From Lachnospiraceae bacterium (GTDB lineage Bacteria; Bacillota; Clostridia; Lachnospirales; Lachnospiraceae): 64,000 nt of DNA. Shown one piece after another: positions 34,349 through 43,877 of the stretch (position 1 is its first letter; the number at the start of each line of letters is the position of its first letter). The notes below the pieces were generated by a model that saw only the letters and a list, made by a program, of their open reading frames with translations, was not told where the DNA came from and did no database searches. The position numbers and the translations under genes were made by a program. Where the stretch lies: contig JALENY010000041.1 in the NCBI GenBank assembly GCA_022767285.1, positions 28,832 to 92,831 of the forward strand, given 5' to 3'.

Positions 34349-36988
34349 TTACCACCGGTTCTTAATCTTATTCTGCAGTCGGTAAATGGTATTCAATGCT
34401 TCTATTGGTGTCAGATTGGAGATATCCAGTTCACTCAGTTCACGGATAATATCATCATCCTGCACCGTATCAAAAAGTGACATCTGGGTCAGGTCCACCT
34501 GATCATAATGTACTTTTTTCTTTTTCTGTTTCGGAGCTGTCAGATCAGCCACCGCCGCGGTAATATCCGCATCGGACAGTTCATCTACCAGTTCTTTTGC
34601 ACGCTGGATGACCGAATCCGGCACACCAGCCAGTTTTGCCACCTGAATGCCGTAACTCTTGTCAGCACCGCCCTGTACGATCTTACGCAGGAAAACAATA
34701 TCATCCCCACGCTCTTTTACCGCAATACAGTAATTATTGACTCCCGGAATTTTCCCTTCCAGTTCGGTCAGCTCATGATAATGAGTTGCAAACAGAGTTT
34801 TCGCTCCCAGAAGTTTCGTGTTGCTGATGTGTTCCACTACAGCCCAGGCGATACTAAGTCCGTCAAAGGTACTGGTACCGCGCCCAATCTCATCCAGGAT
34901 CAAAAGACTTCGGTTGGTTGCATTTCTTAAAATATTGGCCACCTCCGTCATTTCCACCATGAAGGTACTCTGACCGCTGGCCAGGTCATCCGAAGCGCCC
35001 ACACGGGTAAAAATACGGTCCACGATCCCGATCCTGGCAGAGTCCGCAGGCACAAAAGAACCGATCTGGGCCATCAGCACAATCAGCGCGGCCTGTCTCA
35101 TATAGGTGGACTTTCCGGCCATATTGGGACCGGTGATGATCGATACACGCTTATCCCCGTTATCCAGATAGGTGTCATTAGGGATAAACATATCGTTATC
35201 CACCATTTTTTCCACCACCGGATGACGTCCGTTTTTAATATCAATGATACCCTTTGTATTCATAACAGGACGCACAAAATGACTGCGCTCCGCCACCAGA
35301 GAAAGGGAAGCGATCACATCGATCATGGCAACGGCCTTTGCCGTTTTCTGAATGCGCACCATCTCTTTTGCAATCTTGTTTCTCACCTGAGAAAACAGCT
35401 CATACTCCAGTGCGAAGAGTTTATCTTCTGCACCCAGGATCATATCTTCCAGTTCTTTCAGACGCGGGGTGATATAGCGCTCCGCATTGGTAAGTGTCTG
35501 TTTCCTCATATAATAATCCGGAACCAGATTTTTAAAAGAATTGGTCACCTCCAGATAGTAACCGAATACTTTATTGTACTTTATCTTCAGATTACGGATA
35601 CCTGTCTTCTCCCGCTCCTGGGCTTCCAGTTCTGCAAGCCAGGTTTTTCCTTCCGTTTTCGCCTGACGATAATTGTCCACATGCTCATTATATCCGTCTT
35701 TTATGATTCCGCCCTCCTTCATGGCGAGGGGCGGCTCCTCAATAATGGAAGCTTCAATAATTTCATAAAGATCGGAAAGATCATCCAAGTCTTCATATAA
35801 CTTTTTCAGAAGAGCAGACTTTCTAAAGTTTTTTAACTGTGTTTTAATGTGGGGAAGCATTCCCATAGATGTTTTCAGAGCGATCAGATCCCGCGGATTG
35901 GCGGACTGATAACTGATCCTACTCACAAGGCGCTCCAGATCATAGACCGGCTGCAGATATTCCCTGATTTCTTCACGGGTAATCGCATCGCCGTTCATCG
36001 ATTCGATTGCATCCAGACGTTCCTCGATCTGTTCCTTATCAATCAGCGGCTGTTCCACCATAGAACGTAGTTTTCGAGCACCCATGGCAGTTTTTGTCTT
36101 ATCCAGGACCCAGAGCAGCGTACCGCGCTTCTGTTTCTCACGTAAAGTTTCCACCAGTTCCAGATTTCGTCTGGTGGAACTGTCCAGCATCATATAACGA
36201 TCCGTCACATAAGGAGTGATGGTGGTCATATGATCCATCGAAGTTTTCTGCGTCTCAAACAGATACTGAAACAGAGCTCCAGCTGCGATCATACCGCCCT
36301 CATAATCCTTTAGGCCCAGTCCCTCCATAGAACTCACGTGAAAATGATCTTTCAATGTGCGGATACAGAGTTCATCGTCAAAATACCAGGCATCCAGGGA
36401 ATAAACCATAATGCCCAGCCGGTGATGCAAATCTTCCATATCAATTCCGCTCATATAGAAAGCTTCGTTGCAGATAATCTCCGATGGTGCATATTTGTTA
36501 ATCTCATCCAGCAGTTTCCGCTCCTTGTCAACTTCCGTAACAAGGCAGATGCCGGTTGAAATATCAGAAATGGCAATTCCATAATTATTTTCCAGATATA
36601 CGATGGACATCAGATAGTTATTCTTCGATTCATCAAGGGACTGAGTATTGATATTCGTACCTGGAGTCACGACACGGACCACTTCCCTCTTCACCAGCCC
36701 TTTTGAGGTTTTGGGATCGCTGACCTGTTCACAGATCGCTACTTTATATCCCCGCTCGATCAACCGATTTACATAAGTATCTGCTGCATGATAGGGGACA
36801 CCGCACATGGGAGCACGTTCCTCCAACCCGCAGTCCTTGCCCGTCAGAGTAATTTCTAATTCTTTTGTTACCGTAAGAGCATCTTCAAAAAACATTTCGT
36901 AAAAATCACCGAGACGGTAAAAAAGAATACAGTCTTTGTATTCTTCTTTTGTTTTCAGATACTCCTGCATCATTGGTGATAAAGCCAC
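34349..36988 (-). CDS. mutS: DNA mismatch repair protein MutS
   Basis: MutS recognises mispairs and recruits MutL, encoded just downstream. The 879-residue protein starts with GTG after AGGAAGG. The mismatch-contact Phe-X-Glu is in LGDFYEMFFEDA near residue 28, the ATPase Walker A is TGPNMAGKSTYMRQ near residue 622, and the Walker B is ILDEIGRGTSTFDG. Length and motifs are those of MutS1. Confidence 0.97.
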   Translation of the reverse strand: MALSPMMQEYLKTKEEYKDCILFYRLGDFYEMFFEDALTVTKELEITLTGKDCGLEERAPMCGVPYHAADTYVNRLIERGYKVAICEQVSDPKTSKGLVKREVVRVVTPGTNINTQSLDESKNNYLMSIVYLENNYGIAISDISTGICLVTEVDKERKLLDEINKYAPSEIICNEAFYMSGIDMEDLHHRLGIMVYSLDAWYFDDELCIRTLKDHFHVSSMEGLGLKDYEGGMIAAGALFQYLFETQKTSMDHMTTITPYVTDRYMMLDSSTRRNLELVETLREKQKRGTLLWVLDKTKTAMGARKLRSMVEQPLIDKEQIEERLDAIESMNGDAITREEIREYLQPVYDLERLVSRISYQSANPRDLIALKTSMGMLPHIKTQLKNFRKSALLKKLYEDLDDLSDLYEIIEASIIEEPPLAMKEGGIIKDGYNEHVDNYRQAKTEGKTWLAELEAQEREKTGIRNLKIKYNKVFGYYLEVTNSFKNLVPDYYMRKQTLTNAERYITPRLKELEDMILGAEDKLFALEYELFSQVRNKIAKEMVRIQKTAKAVAMIDVIASLSLVAERSHFVRPVMNTKGIIDIKNGRHPVVEKMVDNDMFIPNDTYLDNGDKRVSIITGPNMAGKSTYMRQAALIVLMAQIGSFVPADSARIGIVDRIFTRVGASDDLASGQSTFMVEMTEVANILRNATNRSLLILDEIGRGTSTFDGLSIAWAVVEHISNTKLLGAKTLFATHYHELTELEGKIPGVNNYCIAVKERGDDIVFLRKIVQGGADKSYGIQVAKLAGVPDSVIQRAKELVDELSDADITAAVADLTAPKQKKKKVHYDQVDLTQMSLFDTVQDDDIIRELSELDISNLTPIEALNTIYRLQNKIKNRW

Positions 36989-37003
36989 TTTTGTTCAACC
37001 TTC

Positions 37004-38410
37004 CTATTCTGCCTTGCGTCCAAGGTAATAAAATCCTTTGCATTCTTCCAGATAAACAGGAATCATATGACCAATCATACCCGCTTCACCGGGGAAATGT
37101 ACAAGCAGATTGTTGCCCAGTCTTCCTGTTACCAAATGATTCTCTTCATTGTATTCTTCTGCCAGCGCTTCCTGCGTCCGGCCTTCAAATCTGGCACATG
37201 TCCTGCGGGCAATCTCCTGCACTTTGGCCAGAAGACGGTCGAATCGTTCTTTCACAACCTCTTCCGGGACCTGATTCTCCATAGCAGCCGCCGGCGTACC
37301 GCTCCGTTTGGAATAAATAAAGGTAAATGCGCTGTCATATTGGACTTCTTCCACTAATGAAAGCGTTTCCTGAAAATCTTCTTCTGTCTCTCCGGGGAAT
37401 CCGACAATAATGTCAGTGGTCAGCGAGATATCCGGCACTGCTTTTCGGATTTTTTTAACCAATTGCAGATACTGTTCCTTTGTATAGCGCCGGTTCATGT
37501 CTTTCAATATCTTTGTGCTTCCGGACTGAACCGGGAGATGAAGATGCGGGCAGATTTTGCGGCTTTTTGCCATTACTTCGATCAGTTCATCGGACAGATC
37601 CTTTGGATGTGAAGTCATAAAACGAATGCGCTCCAGTCCCTCAATCTGTTCGATCTGCATCAAAAGCTGCGCAAATGTGATGGGATGCTCCAGATTTTTC
37701 CCATAAGAATTCACATTCTGGCCCAGCAACATAACTTCCACCACACCGTCTGCAACCAGACGCTTAATCTCCTCCACGATCTGTTCCGGATTGCGGCTGC
37801 GCTCGCGGCCTCTTACATAAGGTACTATGCAGTAACTGCAGAAATTGTTGCAGCCAAACATAATGTTGACACCGGACTTAAACGGGTATTTTCGATCGTT
37901 TGGCAGATTTTCCACAATCTGATCCGTATCTTTCCAGATGTCAATAACCATCTCACCAGTTTCAAAACGGGTGGCCAGAAGTTCAGCAAATTTATAAATA
38001 TTGTGAGTACCAAAAATGAGGTCCACAAAACGGTAACTTTTCTTCAGTTTTTCTACCACATGAGCTTCCTGCATCATGCATCCGCACAGAGCAATCATCA
38101 TATGGGGGTTCTTTTTCTTCAGATTATGCAGATAACCCAGTCTTCCGTATACACGAAGATTCGCATTTTCACGGACTGTGCAGGTATTGTAGATGACAAA
38201 ATCCGCATGTTCATCCTCCTGTTCCTCATATCCGATTTCCCGCAGGATACCTGATAGTTTTTCGGAATCTCTCGCATTCATCTGGCACCCGAAGGTCTGC
38301 ACACAAAAAGTAAGCGGCCGCCCAAGCTGTTCGGCTATACGCGCCACTTTTTCCTTTGTTTTCTCTATAAAATAATATTGTCTTTCCGGTTCTTTTACTG
38401 GTATTTCCAT
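37004..38410 (-). CDS. miaB: tRNA-2-methylthio-N6-dimethylallyladenosine synthase
   Basis: MiaB is a radical-SAM methylthiotransferase that completes ms2i6A37 on tRNA. The 468-residue protein has the UPF0004 domain with TFGCQMNARDSEKL and further Cys in YNTCTVREN and CGCMMQE, then the radical-SAM motif GCNNFCSYCIVPYVRGRERS near residue 190, and a C-terminal TRAM domain. An N-terminal extension of about 35 residues precedes the first Cys. It is followed by mutS. Confidence 0.96.
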   Translation of the reverse strand: MEIPVKEPERQYYFIEKTKEKVARIAEQLGRPLTFCVQTFGCQMNARDSEKLSGILREIGYEEQEDEHADFVIYNTCTVRENANLRVYGRLGYLHNLKKKNPHMMIALCGCMMQEAHVVEKLKKSYRFVDLIFGTHNIYKFAELLATRFETGEMVIDIWKDTDQIVENLPNDRKYPFKSGVNIMFGCNNFCSYCIVPYVRGRERSRNPEQIVEEIKRLVADGVVEVMLLGQNVNSYGKNLEHPITFAQLLMQIEQIEGLERIRFMTSHPKDLSDELIEVMAKSRKICPHLHLPVQSGSTKILKDMNRRYTKEQYLQLVKKIRKAVPDISLTTDIIVGFPGETEEDFQETLSLVEEVQYDSAFTFIYSKRSGTPAAAMENQVPEEVVKERFDRLLAKVQEIARRTCARFEGRTQEALAEEYNEENHLVTGRLGNNLLVHFPGEAGMIGHMIPVYLEECKGFYYLGRKAE

Positions 38411-38456
38411 AACGTCTCCTTTTCTTATGCAATTATACCAATCCGTTACTTTTCTT

Positions 38457-39347
38457 TCAAGCCATTTTCAAAATTCCCAGAGGTATACCTTTGATTTCAT
38501 CAAAAGCTTCCGACAGATGCTCCGTACTCAAAGGGAAGTCAGCTTCATCGGCCACCGTTTCAATGGTTATGGCCGGATTTCCGGTATATTCAGAATAATA
38601 ATGCACCGAATGACCGCCGCTTACAGCAGTGCTCAATTCTTCCTCTTTTTTCGCCAGGTCATAGGAAGAAATCTTCTGGATATATTTCGCCAATTTATGG
38701 CTCTGCCTGTTATACCGCCATGGCATAGTCTGACGATAATAATAAATGATTTTCCCCCTGGAATGAAAATCCACATAGGCCAGTGAAGGATATTCCTGAA
38801 AGACCCGCATAACTGCCTGTGTTTCATTTTCACTGGCAGGATATTCATAAAACTGCTGCTGAATATAAGTCTTACTTGGAAAATTCCGGTTCAGATCCAC
38901 CGCGCGGGCGTTCAGCTTCCATTCCTTTGCCGGTATACCTTTCATCCTGCACATTTGTCGCAGCATGGGGTTATGTATCACATCAAAACCGTGCAGCGCT
39001 ATCTCATATCCGTCCGGATTAACCAGAGGCAAAATACAAATAGAATAATGATTGAGCAGATCATACACCGAACAACCGTCCACATATTCTTTATATCGGT
39101 AAGCTTTGCAATACATTTCGGCAATTTTTAGCAAAAGAACGGGATTCACAGATTCTCTTCCGTGAATCCCGGCTGTACATATTAAGGCCTCACTGCCAGT
39201 CCCAATCCGGATCATCGGAATCAGCCGGTCGTCATGGCTTTGTCCGACGACGCGCGTTATCACACATTCCGGATATTTTCTCTCCAGTTCTTCCATCTCC
39301 GTATACAATTCTTCATAAGCAGGATATTTCTTTGGTTCTGTTATCAT
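38457..39347 (-). CDS. M14-family zinc carboxypeptidase
   Basis: The ATG at 39347, with GGAGG six bases upstream, gives 296 residues; there is no signal peptide, so it is probably cytoplasmic. The zinc ligands are in AGIHGRESVNPV (His-X-X-Glu) and VDFHSRGKI, and the catalytic Glu is in AITIETVADEADFPL. Relatives cut gamma-D-glutamyl bonds of muropeptides, and the wall context fits, but the substrate is inferred. A structured leader with a possible promoter precedes it. Confidence 0.88.
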   Translation of the reverse strand: MITEPKKYPAYEELYTEMEELERKYPECVITRVVGQSHDDRLIPMIRIGTGSEALICTAGIHGRESVNPVLLLKIAEMYCKAYRYKEYVDGCSVYDLLNHYSICILPLVNPDGYEIALHGFDVIHNPMLRQMCRMKGIPAKEWKLNARAVDLNRNFPSKTYIQQQFYEYPASENETQAVMRVFQEYPSLAYVDFHSRGKIIYYYRQTMPWRYNRQSHKLAKYIQKISSYDLAKKEEELSTAVSGGHSVHYYSEYTGNPAITIETVADEADFPLSTEHLSEAFDEIKGIPLGILKMA

Positions 39348-39416
39348 TTCATTACCTCCCACCAGTCTTAAAATCATTCAAAACGTTCCTGTACGAACTT
39401 CTTTTGTATGTCTGGC

Positions 39417-39480
39417 GGTACATAATTACATTTTTGATACAATTAAAAATGTAACTCTGGTACCTTGGTATCATATTATA
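39417..39480 (-). promoter_or_regulatory. Structured leader and possible promoter of the M14 peptidase gene
   Basis: TTACATTTTT and AAAAATGTAA (39426-39454) form a perfect 10-bp stem, enclosed by an outer GGTAC/GTACC pairing (39417-39421 with 39460-39464). On the minus strand TATAAT at 39475-39480 lies just upstream, with only a weak -35. The mRNA would therefore start with a long hairpin. I cannot match it to a known riboswitch; it is A/U-rich and lacks T-box motifs. Confidence 0.5.
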
Positions 39481-39549
39481 TGACAGCAGAACAGAAGTTA
39501 TGATATCAGATAATTTCCCCGATATTTCCTGCTTTCGATATCCGGTTTT

Positions 39550-40791
39550 TTATGGGCGAATCTGGCCGTTTCCGTATATAATAAATTTGGTAGTTGTCAA
39601 TGCCTGCAGGCCCATCGGTCCCCTTGCGTGAAGCTTCTGGGTGCTGATTCCGATCTCAGCGCCAAAACCGAACTCAAACCCGTCTGTAAAGCGGGTAGAT
39701 GCATTCACATATACGGCAGCAGCATCCACTTCATTTAAAAACTTCTGGGCATTGTCATAATCTTTTGTGATAATCGCCTCGGAATGCTTTGTGTTGTACC
39801 GATTGATGTGAGCGATCGCCTCATCCACCGATGAAACAGTTTTGATGGACAGAATATAGTCCAGATATTCTTTTCCCCAGTCCTCCTCCGTGGCCGGCAC
39901 TGCATCCGGCAGTACTTCACACACCGGGTCATCTCCGCGCAGTTCCACGTTCTTCTCCTTCAGATGCTTCTCCAGCAGCGGCAAAAGCTGATTTCGTATT
40001 TTTTCATGGACAACCAGAGATTCACAGGCATTGCACACGCCGATTCGCTGAGTTTTCGCATTAAAAATAATATCTACAGCCATGTTCAGGTCAGCCGTTT
40101 CATCCACATAAATATGGCAGTTTCCGGTTCCGGTCTCAATAACCGGAATGGTGCTGTTCTGAACAACAGCACGAATCAGACCTGCTCCCCCACGTGGAAT
40201 CAGCACATCGATATATTGATTCATTTTCATAAAAGCTGTCGTGGTCTCCCTGGATGTGTCAGTAATAAGCTGTACTGAATCCTCACAGGCACCGTATTCC
40301 TTAAGTACCTTCCGTATGGAATTTACGATAGCCATATTGGAGTGGATGGCATCGCTTCCACCTTTTAATACAACTGCGTTTCCGGTCTTAAAACAGAGGC
40401 CGAAAGCATCCGCAGTAACATTCGGACGGGCTTCATAAATAATGCCAATCACGCCAAGCGGAACTCTCTGCTGACCTATCAGCAGACCGTTTGGTCTGCG
40501 TTTCATACCGGTCACCTCTCCGATGGGATCATCCAGCTCGGCAATCTGACTCAATCCTTCTGTCATACCCGCGATACGGGATTCGTTCAGCATCAGCCGA
40601 TCCAGAAGTCCGGAGGACATATTATTATTTCGTCCGTTTTCCATATCAAGCTGATTTGCAGAAATAATTTCGCGGGTATCTTTTATTAGCTGCTGACCGA
40701 CTGCCTTTAATATCCGGTTTTTATCGGCCGTTTTCATATTTCGCATTTCCGGTTCTGCCGCCCGGGCGTTTCTACCGATCGTCTCTAACAT
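39550..40791 (-). CDS. proA: Gamma-glutamyl phosphate reductase
   Basis: ProA reduces gamma-glutamyl phosphate to glutamate semialdehyde, the second step of proline synthesis. The 413-residue protein has the aldehyde-dehydrogenase-type catalytic Cys in [12 protein letters not shown] and the ProA blocks [16 protein letters not shown] and [19 protein letters not shown]. It starts behind AGGAGGATG. It lies downstream of proB but is separated by ynzC and fthC, which is an unusual split of the pair. Confidence 0.97.
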   Translation of the reverse strand: MLETIGRNARAAEPEMRNMKTADKNRILKAVGQQLIKDTREIISANQLDMENGRNNNMSSGLLDRLMLNESRIAGMTEGLSQIAELDDPIGEVTGMKRRPNGLLIGQQRVPLGVIGIIYEARPNVTADAFGLCFKTGNAVVLKGGSDAIHSNMAIVNSIRKVLKEYGACEDSVQLITDTSRETTTAFMKMNQYIDVLIPRGGAGLIRAVVQNSTIPVIETGTGNCHIYVDETADLNMAVDIIFNAKTQRIGVCNACESLVVHEKIRNQLLPLLEKHLKEKNVELRGDDPVCEVLPDAVPATEEDWGKEYLDYILSIKTVSSVDEAIAHINRYNTKHSEAIITKDYDNAQKFLNEVDAAAVYVNASTRFTDGFEFGFGAEIGISTQKLHARGPMGLQALTTTKFIIYGNGQIRP

Positions 40792-40882
40792 CTCATCCTC
40801 CTGTTTGTCTTATTATGTATTGCTTTGCTCCTGTTTTAGTTCTCCGGCTTCTCAGCAGGATTATTAACGATTTCCACATATA

Positions 40883-41473
40883 TCACCTATTTTTCGGATT
40901 TGCATCTTCGCTGCTCGTTGCAGCGTGATAAACAGCAGTTTCTGTGATCACCAGCTGAGGGCATATATCTGTAGTTTCGCTGGGCACCTCATCCACAATC
41001 TGAAAATCAAATGCCACGGCAACCGTCTTATGATTTGGGTGCTTTTCCAGATAACGATCATAAAAGCCCTGCCCGTAACCGGCACGATGGCAGTTCTGGT
41101 CAAACGCCACGCCCGGCACAATAAGAATACAGGCCTCATCACAGGCCAAAGGCTGCGCAGCAATCGGTTCCGGTATGCCGAAATATCCCGGCTCCAGATC
41201 CTCCATCTTCTCAATCAGATAAAAATCCATATTTTTTCCGGATACTCTCGGTGCGGCCACCTTTTTTCCCATAGCCCAGGCTGTGCGGATCAACAAACAT
41301 GTCTCCACTTCCCGGTTGAAATCAACATAGGTGAAGAGCGTATCACTGGATTGAAATGCTTCTAATTCCATTACTCTTTCACAGATTCTGCGGCTTTTTT
41401 CGATAAGTGCTTCCGGATCAGCCGATTTTCTTCTTTGAAATATCTCTTTTCTAATGCTTTTTTTGTCTGTCAT
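40883..41473 (-). CDS. 5-formyltetrahydrofolate cyclo-ligase
   Basis: The enzyme recycles 5-formyl-THF to 5,10-methenyl-THF with ATP. The ATG at 41473 gives 196 residues and overlaps the end of ynzC by 23 bases. The family signature is present as LIVPGVAFDQNCHRAGYGQGF, with GYGQGFYDRYL binding ATP and folate. An N-terminal RKEIFQRRKS is typical. Also known as FthC, Fau or YqgN. Confidence 0.93.
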   Translation of the reverse strand: MTDKKSIRKEIFQRRKSADPEALIEKSRRICERVMELEAFQSSDTLFTYVDFNREVETCLLIRTAWAMGKKVAAPRVSGKNMDFYLIEKMEDLEPGYFGIPEPIAAQPLACDEACILIVPGVAFDQNCHRAGYGQGFYDRYLEKHPNHKTVAVAFDFQIVDEVPSETTDICPQLVITETAVYHAATSSEDANPKNR

Positions 41474-41672
41474 ATTTATCACCAAGATTAACGATGGTTC
41501 CGTCCGCCTCCCGAATATCAATCTGATCCAACTGTGCGCGCATGTTCATGCGGATCGCAGCAATATATTCCTGGCGCAGTTTCTGCTGTTCTTCCTTTTC
41601 CTCAGGTGTTAAACCAACACTTTTTGATTTTCGTGCCAATTCGTTGATTCTTGCAATCTGTATTTCATTCAT
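41451..41672 (-). CDS. DUF896 family protein (YnzC-like)
   Basis: This 73-residue helical protein has the DUF896/YnzC pattern: INELARKSKSVGLTPEEKEE and a C-terminal NLGDKYDRQKKH. Relatives in Bacillus are cytoplasmic helical-hairpin proteins of the SOS-linked yneA locus; the function is unknown. The ATG has an AAAGGA site at long spacing. A structured leader precedes it. Confidence 0.9.
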   Translation of the reverse strand: MNEIQIARINELARKSKSVGLTPEEKEEQQKLRQEYIAAIRMNMRAQLDQIDIREADGTIVNLGDKYDRQKKH

Positions 41673-41704
41673 AAATAAAATGGATTCCTTTCGTTTCTCT
41701 TTAT

Positions 41705-41782
41705 GGCGAAATCATCAAATCCCCCGGTTCTGTCAGCCGGCTGTCTGGTATATTTGGGGATCCGCCAGCCTAAAATATTATA
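41705..41782 (-). promoter_or_regulatory. Structured leader with TATAAT before ynzC
   Basis: GGCG (41705-41708) pairs with CGCC (41763-41766), ATCCCC (41719-41724) with GGGGAT (41756-41761), and the centre holds the palindrome CAGCCGGCTG (41734-41743). On the minus strand TATAAT at 41777-41782 lies upstream within AATATTATAATATT; the -35 is weak. This suggests a transcript for ynzC-fthC-proA with a folded leader. Confidence 0.45.
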
Positions 41783-41824
41783 ATATTGGGTTCAAAAGCA
41801 TTCGAAATCCGCTCATTTCTCTTT

Positions 41825-41870
41825 GAAAAATGGCTGCTTTCTCATGTTTAGCGGGTTCCAAAGTCATCAT
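41825..41870 (+). repeat. Dispersed repeat, copy 1 (beside proB)
   Basis: Forty-two of 46 bases match the reverse complement of 63955-64000. The core is CTTTCTCATGTTTAGCGG. This copy stops one base before the proB stop codon and lacks the long hairpin found beside the other copy. Confidence 0.8.
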
Positions 41871-41871
41871 A

Positions 41872-42714
41872 TTATATTTTTTCAAGATAATCGATCAGAT
41901 AAAACTCTTCCTTGCGGTTGGCCAGAAACAGGGTTCCGTGATTTCTGCCCTGCATGATTTTGTGAATCACATGAAAATCCTTTCCATTTGCGATTACCAT
42001 ATCGGCTCCAGCCGCGGTGGCAATCTCAGCTGCATGGATTTTTGTTGCCATTCCGCCTGTTCCCACCGAGCTTCCGGTGGTTGCTTTTCCCATATTCATC
42101 AGCCGGTCATCCAGTTTTTCCACTACTTCGACAAATTTTGCGGATTCATTGGTACGGGGATCGTCCGTAAAAAGGCCGTCAATATCCGACAACAGGATTA
42201 GAAGATCGGCTCCGATCAGAGCAGCTACAACCGCCGAGAGCGTATCATTGTCACCGAACTCGATTTCATAGGTGGAAATGGTATCATTTTCATTTACAAT
42301 TGGAATCGCGCCCATCTGAAGCAGCTCATTAAAGGTATTTTTTGCATTTTTTCGATTCAGGTTGTTTACCATAGTATTTTTCGTCATAAGAATCTGCGCG
42401 GCAGTCTGATTGTATTCGGCAAACAATTTCTGATAAATCATCATCAGTCTGGCCTGCCCGATCGCTGCGCAGGCCTGTTTCTGCGAAAGAAGCTGCGGCT
42501 TGTGGTCAAATCCCATCGCCTTTCTTCCCACCGCAATGGCTCCGGAAGATACCAGGACCACTTCAATTCCCTGGTTGCGCAGGTCACTGATCTCGCGCAC
42601 CAAAATCTCCAGTTTAATCAAATTCAGACGCCCGGTGTCCGGGTGTGTCAGAGAGGAAGATCCTATCTTAATGACAACCCTTTTCTTATCCTTTAGTCTG
42701 TCCCTTATGTTCAT
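41872..42714 (-). CDS. proB: Glutamate 5-kinase lacking the PUA domain
   Basis: ProB phosphorylates glutamate in the first step of proline synthesis. The 280-residue protein has the amino-acid-kinase fold: VVIKIGSSSLTH, VSSGAIAVGRKAMG, VNENDTISTYE and GTGGMATKIHAAEIA. It ends soon after the GTLFLA strand, so the C-terminal PUA domain of the 370-residue Escherichia coli enzyme is absent. Kinase-only forms are known in Firmicutes and all catalytic parts are here, so I treat it as intact. A dispersed repeat begins right after the stop. Confidence 0.95.
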   Translation of the reverse strand: MNIRDRLKDKKRVVIKIGSSSLTHPDTGRLNLIKLEILVREISDLRNQGIEVVLVSSGAIAVGRKAMGFDHKPQLLSQKQACAAIGQARLMMIYQKLFAEYNQTAAQILMTKNTMVNNLNRKNAKNTFNELLQMGAIPIVNENDTISTYEIEFGDNDTLSAVVAALIGADLLILLSDIDGLFTDDPRTNESAKFVEVVEKLDDRLMNMGKATTGSSVGTGGMATKIHAAEIATAAGADMVIANGKDFHVIHKIMQGRNHGTLFLANRKEEFYLIDYLEKI

Positions 42715-42755
42715 TGATGTATTTCTCCTTTGTTTTTCTCCTGTTTCGGATGATC

Positions 42756-43877
42756 TCAGGAAATCTGTACATCATCCGCATAACTGTCCTGAACGACACA
42801 GATCCATGTCTTTCCTGTATTTAAAATGATTTCATTCCCTTCAGAATCATAGTATTTCTCCGGTCCCCACTCATAAAGGCGTTCCCAGGTGCCGTCGATT
42901 ACTTTTCCGTTTGTAATATATTTACAGGGACCGCCCTCACCTGCATAGAGGTTCAGGTAGCCGTTTTCATCATATTTTTCCCAACCGGTATACTGAATGA
43001 TGATATTCTTTACCGCAATCTGGGTTCCTGTGGTCTGATCGATATGTGGTTCCTCATACTGATACCGATAATACAAACCGTCCTGGGGATTATATTCAAA
43101 CCATGGTGCATTGAACATATAACCGGGGCGAATCAGTGTGGCATCCGATCCCTTATCCAGGTTCACTTCCTCACCTACCCAGGCAAATGTAAACTGCTGC
43201 TGATAATCCTCCGGGTATTCCTGGCTGTAGCCGCAGATATCAATGGCTTTCTGGATCAGTTCAGCACTGGTATAAGCATTATGCGGAGACGGACGATCGT
43301 TTGTGCGGTAAAAGACCTGATCGCCGTAATAAGCCAGTCCGCTGATATTGTTAATCTGCGGGAGATCAAGATAAGGCAGCGCATAGGCAGCCTGACCAAA
43401 GTGCACATACAGGGCATCAAATCCCATGGCATAATCAAGGAAATAATCACGGCAGCTACGCACAGAACCTATTTTCTCCAGGCCGTCATAGTCTTCAAAG
43501 ATTGCCATGACACGGGTCAGTGCACCTTCCACCGGCGCTTCATAAAAAACATCCGCTTTTGAAATTCCTGCGGAGGGCAATGCTGCTTTTACATTATTGA
43601 TCATGACAGCCACAGGACGTCTTCTCCCGATTTCCGGAGACACATATTCACCGCTCAGATAACTTTTTACCATACCGTCAGGAATCTGCTCTTCTTCCAC
43701 AACTTCCGCTTCAACGATCGTTTCCGGCGTAGGAGTCGGGGTCGGTGTCTCTGTAGGGCTAGGCGTTTCCGTAACCGCCGGTTCCGGCTCCGGTGCCGAT
43801 TCCTCTTTCTTTTTACAGCCCCAGACCAGCAGTCCCAGCATCATAACCGTTAACAGAGTAAGGATTTTCTTTTTCAT
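42756..43877 (-). CDS. DUF3048 lipoprotein (YerB-like)
   Basis: This 373-residue protein is predicted to be lipidated at Cys21 (lipobox VWGC) and exposed outside. A Pro/Thr/Glu-rich linker (residues about 28-60, with TPTPTPTP) precedes the DUF3048 domain: RRPVAVMINNVKAALPSAGI, FYEAPVEGALTRVMAIF and GSVRSCRDYFLDYA, which is YerB-like. The function is unknown. Its ATG overlaps the ybeY stop (ATGA), coupling it to the ybeY-phoH cluster. Confidence 0.9.
   Translation of the reverse strand: MKKKILTLLTVMMLGLLVWGCKKKEESAPEPEPAVTETPSPTETPTPTPTPETIVEAEVVEEEQIPDGMVKSYLSGEYVSPEIGRRRPVAVMINNVKAALPSAGISKADVFYEAPVEGALTRVMAIFEDYDGLEKIGSVRSCRDYFLDYAMGFDALYVHFGQAAYALPYLDLPQINNISGLAYYGDQVFYRTNDRPSPHNAYTSAELIQKAIDICGYSQEYPEDYQQQFTFAWVGEEVNLDKGSDATLIRPGYMFNAPWFEYNPQDGLYYRYQYEEPHIDQTTGTQIAVKNIIIQYTGWEKYDENGYLNLYAGEGGPCKYITNGKVIDGTWERLYEWGPEKYYDSEGNEIILNTGKTWICVVQDSYADDVQIS

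Noticed and set aside
39378..39549. T-box or known riboswitch before the M14 gene
   Set aside because: No AGGGTGG-type T-box sequence or conserved riboswitch core is visible; it is left as an unknown structured leader.
41825..42714. proB considered truncated by insertion of the repeat
   Set aside because: The kinase domain is complete and ends at its natural border; PUA-less ProB forms are known.
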